A stretch of 64,000 nt of DNA from contig NZ_JH921517.1 in the NCBI RefSeq assembly GCF_000299035.1, forward strand, positions 547,317 to 611,316, read 5' to 3'. A program made the position numbers and the translations under genes. Of this stretch, positions 59,653 through 64,000 are shown piece by piece. Numbering within the stretch: position 1 is the stretch's first letter; each line of letters opens with the position of its first letter. The notes beneath the pieces were generated by a model. It was not told the origin of the DNA. It did no database searches and saw only the letters and a list, made by a program, of their open reading frames with translations. Source of the stretch: Bacillus bingmayongensis. GTDB taxonomy: Bacteria; Bacillota; Bacilli; Bacillales; Bacillaceae_G.

Positions 59653-60570
59653 TTGGTTGTTTACGCCGACGTTATTTGGTTGTTAAACGCCTGCATTGAT
59701 TTTCTTTTACTTTTATTGACAGCAACTGTGTTGAAAAAGAAGATCAAAAGATGGAGGCTTGTGCTAGGAGCATTTATAGGTTCTACAATTGTTATTTTTG
59801 CCTTTACTCCTTTTGCTTCTATGATGACACACCCAATTATGAAACTATTGTACTCGCTACTTATTGTGTATACAGCATTTGGATTTTCTACTTTTAGAGA
59901 TTATACACAGACTGTTTTCACTTTTTATTTTGTAACATTTATGGTAGGAGGAGGATTAATTGGAACTCATTTTTTCCTACAAACGAATGAAATGGTAGAT
60001 GGATTAGTTCAGGCGAAAGCAATTTCTTATGGTGATCCAGTAAGCTGGATGTTTGTGATTTTAGGATTTCCGATTATTTATTACTTTTCCAAAAAACGTA
60101 TTGAAACTGTGGAAGTGACTAAGATTCATTATGACCAAATTGTGCAAGTGAATATTAGACTCGTTGAAAATGAAATTAAACTAGATGGCTTAATTGATAG
60201 TGGAAATCAGCTTTATGACCCTTTAACGAAAACACCAGTTATGATTATGCATATTTCATCATTAGAGCATTGTTTACCAACATGGTTAACAGAACAGATT
60301 TATTCAAAAACAGAGATTCCGCAAATACCAGAAAATGATTCAGGTTGGGCAACGAGACTACGTTTAATTCCTTTCCGAGCGGTAGGAGTTGATCATCAGT
60401 TTTTGTGGGCAATTAAGCCAGATGTTGTTCAAATTCATCATGAAGGAAGCGATATGATCGTAAACAAAGTATTAATCGGTTTAAATACACAGCAATTGTC
60501 TACAAATGGAGAGTATCAATGTATTATACATCCAAAAATGTTGATATCACCAAAAGTGACAATCGCTTAA
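59653..60570 (+). CDS. spoIIGA: Sigma-E processing peptidase SpoIIGA
   Basis: A 305-residue protein: five membrane helices in the first 150 residues, then an aspartic-protease-like domain with active motif [13 protein letters not shown]. It cleaves the SigE pro-sequence when SpoIIR signals from the forespore. I chose the TTG at 59653 ([12 protein letters not shown]), 6 nt after GAGGTG; the open frame starts 16 codons earlier, across the transcription start. sigE follows after 19 bp. Confidence 0.94.
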   Translation: MVVYADVIWLLNACIDFLLLLLTATVLKKKIKRWRLVLGAFIGSTIVIFAFTPFASMMTHPIMKLLYSLLIVYTAFGFSTFRDYTQTVFTFYFVTFMVGGGLIGTHFFLQTNEMVDGLVQAKAISYGDPVSWMFVILGFPIIYYFSKKRIETVEVTKIHYDQIVQVNIRLVENEIKLDGLIDSGNQLYDPLTKTPVMIMHISSLEHCLPTWLTEQIYSKTEIPQIPENDSGWATRLRLIPFRAVGVDHQFLWAIKPDVVQIHHEGSDMIVNKVLIGLNTQQLSTNGEYQCIIHPKMLISPKVTIA

Positions 60571-60589
60571 TTATGAGAGGTGGGGGAAT

Positions 60590-61309
60590 ATGGCAAAAAT
60601 AAAATTTTATTTCATATATCTTTGGTATAAAGTATTGTTGAAACTTGGAATTAAGACCGATGAAATTTACTATATCGGTGGAAGTGAGGCGTTGCCACCG
60701 CCTTTGACAAAAGAGGAAGAAGAAGTACTCCTCAATAAATTGCCCAAAGGTGATCAAGCCGCACGATCATTGCTCATTGAGCGTAACTTACGGCTTGTTG
60801 TGTATATAGCCCGTAAATTTGAAAATACAGGAATTAATATTGAGGATTTAATTAGTATTGGAACAATTGGTCTTATTAAGGCTGTGAATACATTTAATCC
60901 TGAAAAGAAAATAAAACTAGCAACTTATGCATCACGTTGTATAGAAAATGAAATTTTAATGCATTTACGTAGAAATAATAAAAATCGTTCAGAAGTGTCA
61001 TTTGATGAACCATTAAACATTGATTGGGATGGGAATGAATTGTTACTATCAGATGTTCTTGGTACGGATGATGATATTATTACAAAAGACTTAGAGGCTA
61101 CTGTAGACAGACATCTTCTTATGAAAGCACTACACCAATTAAATGATCGTGAAAAACAAATTATGGAACTCCGCTTTGGACTTGCGGGGGAAGAAGAAAA
61201 AACACAAAAAGATGTGGCGGATATGCTAGGGATTTCACAGTCTTATATTTCTCGACTTGAAAAGAGAATTATAAAAAGGCTTCGAAAAGAATTTAATAAA
61301 ATGGTATAA
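60590..61309 (+). CDS. sigE: RNA polymerase sigma-E (mother cell, early)
   Basis: A 239-residue sigma-70-type factor made as an inactive precursor. The N-terminal pro-sequence of about 27 residues ends near [16 protein letters not shown], where SpoIIGA cuts. Region 2 has [16 protein letters not shown] and [24 protein letters not shown]; the region 4 helix-turn-helix is [33 protein letters not shown] precedes the ATG. Operon with spoIIGA. Confidence 0.98.
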   Translation: MAKIKFYFIYLWYKVLLKLGIKTDEIYYIGGSEALPPPLTKEEEEVLLNKLPKGDQAARSLLIERNLRLVVYIARKFENTGINIEDLISIGTIGLIKAVNTFNPEKKIKLATYASRCIENEILMHLRRNNKNRSEVSFDEPLNIDWDGNELLLSDVLGTDDDIITKDLEATVDRHLLMKALHQLNDREKQIMELRFGLAGEEEKTQKDVADMLGISQSYISRLEKRIIKRLRKEFNKMV

Positions 61310-61350
61310 AGTGGCGCTTGAAAAGCTTGTGTTATCAAGGAGAATATATA

Positions 61351-61380
61351 AAACCAATCGGTATTCCGATTGGTTTTATT
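61351..61380 (+). terminator. Terminator of spoIIGA-sigE
   Basis: AAACCAATCGG (61351-61361) pairs with CCGATTGGTTT (61366-61376). Confidence 0.88.
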
Positions 61381-61415
61381 GTATTTTTTATTTGAAAGTA
61401 CTAGAAAAACGGTAT

Positions 61416-61444
61416 GCATAAAATTCCCTCCAAAGGAGATACTT
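61416..61444 (+). promoter_or_regulatory. Candidate SigF/SigG promoter of sigG
   Basis: GCATA (61416-61420), a 17-nt gap and GATACTT (61438-61444), preceded by GG at 61435-61436, fit the forespore consensus. It lies about 40 nt before the sigG start and just after the sigE terminator. Confidence 0.7.
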
Positions 61445-61480
61445 TACACTGTACAGCAACTCCCGATAGGAGGGAACACT

Positions 61481-62260
61481 TTGACGAGAAACAAAGTAGA
61501 AATTTGCGGTGTTGATACAGCTAAACTTCCAGTACTAAAAAATGAAGAGATGCGTAAATTATTCCGAGAAATGCAAAGTGGAGAGATAAGTGCAAGAGAG
61601 AAATTAGTAAATGGAAACTTACGTCTTGTACTGAGCGTCATTCAGCGATTTAACAACAGGGGAGAATTTGTTGATGATTTATTTCAAGTCGGCTGCATTG
61701 GACTTATGAAATCCATTGATAACTTTGACTTAAGCCAAAATGTTAAATTTTCAACATATGCTGTGCCAATGATTATTGGGGAAATCCGTAGATATTTGCG
61801 TGATAACAATCCAATTCGTGTCTCTCGTTCACTGCGAGATATCGCGTATAAAGCATTACAGGTAAGAGAAAAGCTTATTGCTGAAAATTCAAAAGAGCCG
61901 ACAGCGATGGATATTGCAAAAGTACTTGAAGTGACACATGAAGAAATCGTTTTTGCACTTGATGCCATTCAAGATCCAGTATCACTATTTGAACCAATCT
62001 ATAATGATGGGGGCGATCCTATTTTTGTAATGGATCAACTAAGTGATGAGAAACAAAGGGACGAGCAATGGGTGGAAGAATTGGCGTTGAAAGAAGGAAT
62101 GAAACGATTAAATGATCGCGAAAAAATGATTATTCGAAAACGTTTTTTTCAAGGGAAAACACAAATGGAAGTTGCCGAAGAAATTGGGATTTCACAAGCG
62201 CAAGTATCGCGCCTTGAAAAATCAGCAATTAAACAAATGAATAAAACAATTCAAGGATAA
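61481..62260 (+). CDS. sigG: RNA polymerase sigma-G (late forespore)
   Basis: A 259-residue sporulation sigma factor. It starts (M)TRNKVEICGVDTAKLPVLKNEEM, the region that contacts anti-sigma SpoIIAB/CsfB. Region 2 has NGNLRLVLSVIQRF and KFSTYAVPMIIGEIRRYLRD; the region 4 HTH is TQMEVAEEIGISQAQVSRLEKS. I chose the TTG at 61481, 7 nt after ATAGGAGGG, which equals the B. subtilis start; the longer frame crosses the promoter. Confidence 0.97.
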   Translation: MTRNKVEICGVDTAKLPVLKNEEMRKLFREMQSGEISAREKLVNGNLRLVLSVIQRFNNRGEFVDDLFQVGCIGLMKSIDNFDLSQNVKFSTYAVPMIIGEIRRYLRDNNPIRVSRSLRDIAYKALQVREKLIAENSKEPTAMDIAKVLEVTHEEIVFALDAIQDPVSLFEPIYNDGGDPIFVMDQLSDEKQRDEQWVEELALKEGMKRLNDREKMIIRKRFFQGKTQMEVAEEIGISQAQVSRLEKSAIKQMNKTIQG

Positions 62261-62290
62261 GGTCTCATCATTTTAGATGAGACCTTTTTA
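62259..62290 (+). terminator. Terminator of sigG
   Basis: AAGGTCTCATC (62259-62269) pairs with GATGAGACCTT (62276-62286), followed by T. Confidence 0.92.
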
Positions 62291-62344
62291 TGTGCATGAT
62301 TGAGATTCTGTTCATAGGAAAGATTGCGTGTTCATATAATGACA

Positions 62345-62399
62345 ATAAAGTGAAACTATTGGCAGAGGGAAACTTCTCGATTACAAATAGCAACATAAA
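62345..62399 (+). repeat. Short bcr1-derived repeat
   Basis: It opens ATAAAGTGAAACT and closes with AAATAGCAACATAAA, so ATAAA (TTTAT on the other strand) is present at both ends. The interior is deleted. It ends 14 bp before ylmC and lies in its leader. Confidence 0.55.
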
Positions 62400-62413
62400 A
62401 GGAGAGAATGACA

Positions 62414-62692
62414 ATGATACGGATTTCAGAGTTTCAAATTAAGGATGTTGTAAATGTCTCTGACGGAAAAAAGCTTGGAAACATTAGCGATATAGATATT
62501 GATCTGAACACAGGGAAGATTCAAGCTGTCATTATTTCAAAGCAAACACGAATGCTAGGGATATTTGGGAAAGAGGCAGAGTTTGTCATTCCGTGGAAGC
62601 AAATTGTAAAAATTGGAGAGGATGTAATATTAGTAAGAGCTGATCATGTCAATTCTGTAACAGAATCAATACAAACACCGACAATTTCTTAA
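62414..62692 (+). CDS. ylmC: YlmC/YmxH family PRC-barrel protein
   Basis: 92 residues: (M)IRISEFQIKDVVNVSDGKKLGNISDIDIDLNTGKI..., a PRC-barrel fold. Members are small sporulation-linked proteins of unknown function. The ATG at 62414 is preferred to the ATG at 62408 because GGAG is 10 nt away (4-5 nt for the other) and relatives start MI. Follows sigG as in B. subtilis. Confidence 0.9.
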   Translation: MIRISEFQIKDVVNVSDGKKLGNISDIDIDLNTGKIQAVIISKQTRMLGIFGKEAEFVIPWKQIVKIGEDVILVRADHVNSVTESIQTPTIS

Positions 62693-62808
62693 AGAATATT
62701 ACAAATTCCTCTTTTTTTTATGTTGTCATTATGGAAAAATAAAAGTATGGTAAAATAGACAGGAAGTACCATGCTTTTTTATGTTATTTTATTAAAAGGA
62801 GCCGCTTT

Positions 62809-63618
62809 ATGAGAGAACCATTTATATATGAGGACGGTATATTGTATTTACAAGCGTGGAAAGAACTTGGAAAAATTACTGCAGGATTTACGACAAAAGA
62901 TGGTGGAGTAAGTACAGGCTCCTTTCAGGCGATGAATTTAGGGTTACATGTGAATGATATGGTGGAGAATGTTCATGAAAATAGACGTATTTTAGCGAAC
63001 AAGTTACAAAAACCATTAGAAAATTGGATTTGTTCAGAGCAAGTTCATGATCATCACGTTGAAAAAGTAGGACAAGGGGAAAAAGGGCGAGGAATCTATT
63101 TATATGAAGATGGTATTCCAAATACAGACGGTATTTATACAACTGATACAGATGTATGTTTAACATCTTGTTATGCCGATTGTGTTCCACTCTATTTCTA
63201 TGCACCATCACATGGTATGATAGGACTGGCACATGCTGGATGGAAAGGAACTGTAAAAGAAATTGCAAAAGAAATGATTCAAAAGTGGAGAGCAGAAGGG
63301 GTACCAGTTCATGAGATTTATGTTGCGATTGGACCAGCCATTGGGTCTTGCTGTTATGTAGTTGATGATCGCGTATTATCAGCAGCAAAACAAGCGGTAA
63401 ACGGACCTGTTCCATATAAAGTGATTTCAGACGGACAATATGCAATTGATTTAAAAGAAATCAATCGTATATTATGCATACAAGCTGGCATAAAAGATGA
63501 GCATATTGTGATGTCGTCTCTTTGTACAAGCTGTGAAGAACAATTGTTTTTCTCACATCGCCGTGATCGCGGAAAAACAGGAAGAATGTTGAGTTTCATA
63601 GGCTTTAAGGAGGATTGA
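62809..63618 (+). CDS. ylmD: YlmD, YfiH/LACC1-family purine nucleoside enzyme
   Basis: A 269-residue protein of the family once called polyphenol oxidase or laccase and later shown, for homologues, to act as adenosine deaminase/purine phosphorylase. Metal-ligand motifs are EQVHDHHV, SCYADCVPLYFYAP and GLAHAGWKGT. AAAAGGAG precedes the ATG. Its AAGGAGG-containing 3' end serves ylmE, 6 bp on. Confidence 0.93.
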   Translation: MREPFIYEDGILYLQAWKELGKITAGFTTKDGGVSTGSFQAMNLGLHVNDMVENVHENRRILANKLQKPLENWICSEQVHDHHVEKVGQGEKGRGIYLYEDGIPNTDGIYTTDTDVCLTSCYADCVPLYFYAPSHGMIGLAHAGWKGTVKEIAKEMIQKWRAEGVPVHEIYVAIGPAIGSCCYVVDDRVLSAAKQAVNGPVPYKVISDGQYAIDLKEINRILCIQAGIKDEHIVMSSLCTSCEEQLFFSHRRDRGKTGRMLSFIGFKED

Positions 63619-63624
63619 AAACAA

Positions 63625-64000
63625 GTGGCAGTGCAAGAAAATTTAATATTCGTAAATGAGGAAATCAAAAAAGCACGTGAGCGAGCAGAGCGCTCGGCAC
63701 ATGAGGTTAAGCTCGTTGCAGTAACAAAAACAGTAGGAATTGAAAAAACAAATGAAGTAATAGAAGCTGGACTTACTGATTTAGGTGAGAATCGTAATGA
63801 AGGTTTTTTACAGAAGTATGAGCATTTCGGTTCAAAAGTAAATTGGCATTTCATTGGTTCGTTACAAACAAGAAAAGTAAAAGAAATTATTAATGAGATT
63901 GATTATTTACATTCATTGGATCGCATTTCACTTGCAAAAGAGATTCAAAAGCGGGCTACAAAAACAGTGCGATGTTTTGTACAAGTGAAAACATCGTCTG
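63625..64000 (+). CDS. ylmE: YggS/PLPBP family PLP homeostasis protein (partial, 3' end outside)
   Basis: 125 residues are present before the window edge. The PLP-binding Lys is in KLVAVTKTVG; DLGENRNEGF and HFIGSLQTRK are family motifs. The fold is the alanine racemase-like TIM barrel; the protein buffers PLP and shows no catalysis. The start is GTG at 63625 with AAGGAGG upstream (a second GTG lies two codons on). ylmE heads the ylmEFGH-divIVA series in other bacilli. Confidence 0.93.
   Translation, partial: MAVQENLIFVNEEIKKARERAERSAHEVKLVAVTKTVGIEKTNEVIEAGLTDLGENRNEGFLQKYEHFGSKVNWHFIGSLQTRKVKEIINEIDYLHSLDRISLAKEIQKRATKTVRCFVQVKTSS

Overview
The window is chromosomal DNA of a low-GC Gram-positive, endospore-forming Bacillus, almost certainly of the Bacillus cereus group. 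Gene order follows the B. subtilis speA-ykt-yla-fts-pyc-cta-ylb-dcw-spoIIG-sigG-ylm backbone. Many proteins (for example MurG, MraY, MurD and CtaA) look close to B. cereus sequences as I remember them, and the DNA carries bcr1-type repeats, which are specific to that group. Tgl and MurB look more divergent from the common cereus/anthracis/thuringiensis forms, so an early-branching member such as B. cytotoxicus is possible; that is an impression from memory. There is no phage, plasmid, IS element or CRISPR array. This is core chromosome.

Layout. 1-2.6 kb: SR1P peptide gene, spore-coat transglutaminase tgl and arginine decarboxylase speA. 3-11.3 kb: ykt/yla genes (yktA, yktB, ykzI, suhB, ylaF, typA, ylaH, ylaI, a PPOX-fold protein, phoH). 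11.5-16.9 kb: ylaN, ftsW, pycA. 17-24.4 kb: haem A/O synthesis and caa3 cytochrome oxidase (ctaA divergent from ctaBCDEFG). 24.6-26 kb: formamidase amiF and a YugN-like gene. 26-41 kb: the ylb block (ylbC to panE, with rsmD, coaD, ylbJKL, tmcAL, rpmF), then bshC. 42.3-59.2 kb: the dcw cell-wall and division cluster (rsmH, ftsL, pbpB, spoVD, murE, mraY, murD, spoVE, murG, murB, divIB, ftsA, ftsZ). 59.6-62.3 kb: spoIIGA-sigE and sigG. 62.4 kb to the end: ylmC, ylmD, ylmE (cut by the window edge).

How it works together. The dcw genes supply peptidoglycan precursors (murE, mraY, murD, murG, murB), septal polymerisation (ftsW, pbpB) and the divisome (ftsL, divIB, ftsA, ftsZ). Sporulation paralogues are embedded in it (spoVD, spoVE), and it leads into the sporulation sigma cascade (spoIIGA-sigE, sigG). 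Several promoters for sporulation sigma factors or Spo0A can be read from the sequence. The cta genes make haem A and build the aa3-type oxidase, and pycA feeds oxaloacetate into the TCA cycle.

Most notable points. (1) The tRNA-Met acetylation gene tmcAL has no AUG, GUG or UUG start that keeps its ATP-binding HxGH motif; its start appears to be AUA (or AUC/AUU). (2) A perfect 14-bp hairpin pairs the spoVD start codon, with a candidate SigE promoter whose transcript would lack one arm. (3) A four-hairpin RNA lies upstream of rsmD. (4) A decayed sbp remnant precedes ftsA. (5) mraZ is absent from its usual place before rsmH. (6) An intact bcr1 element with TTTAT duplications and four decayed relatives are present.
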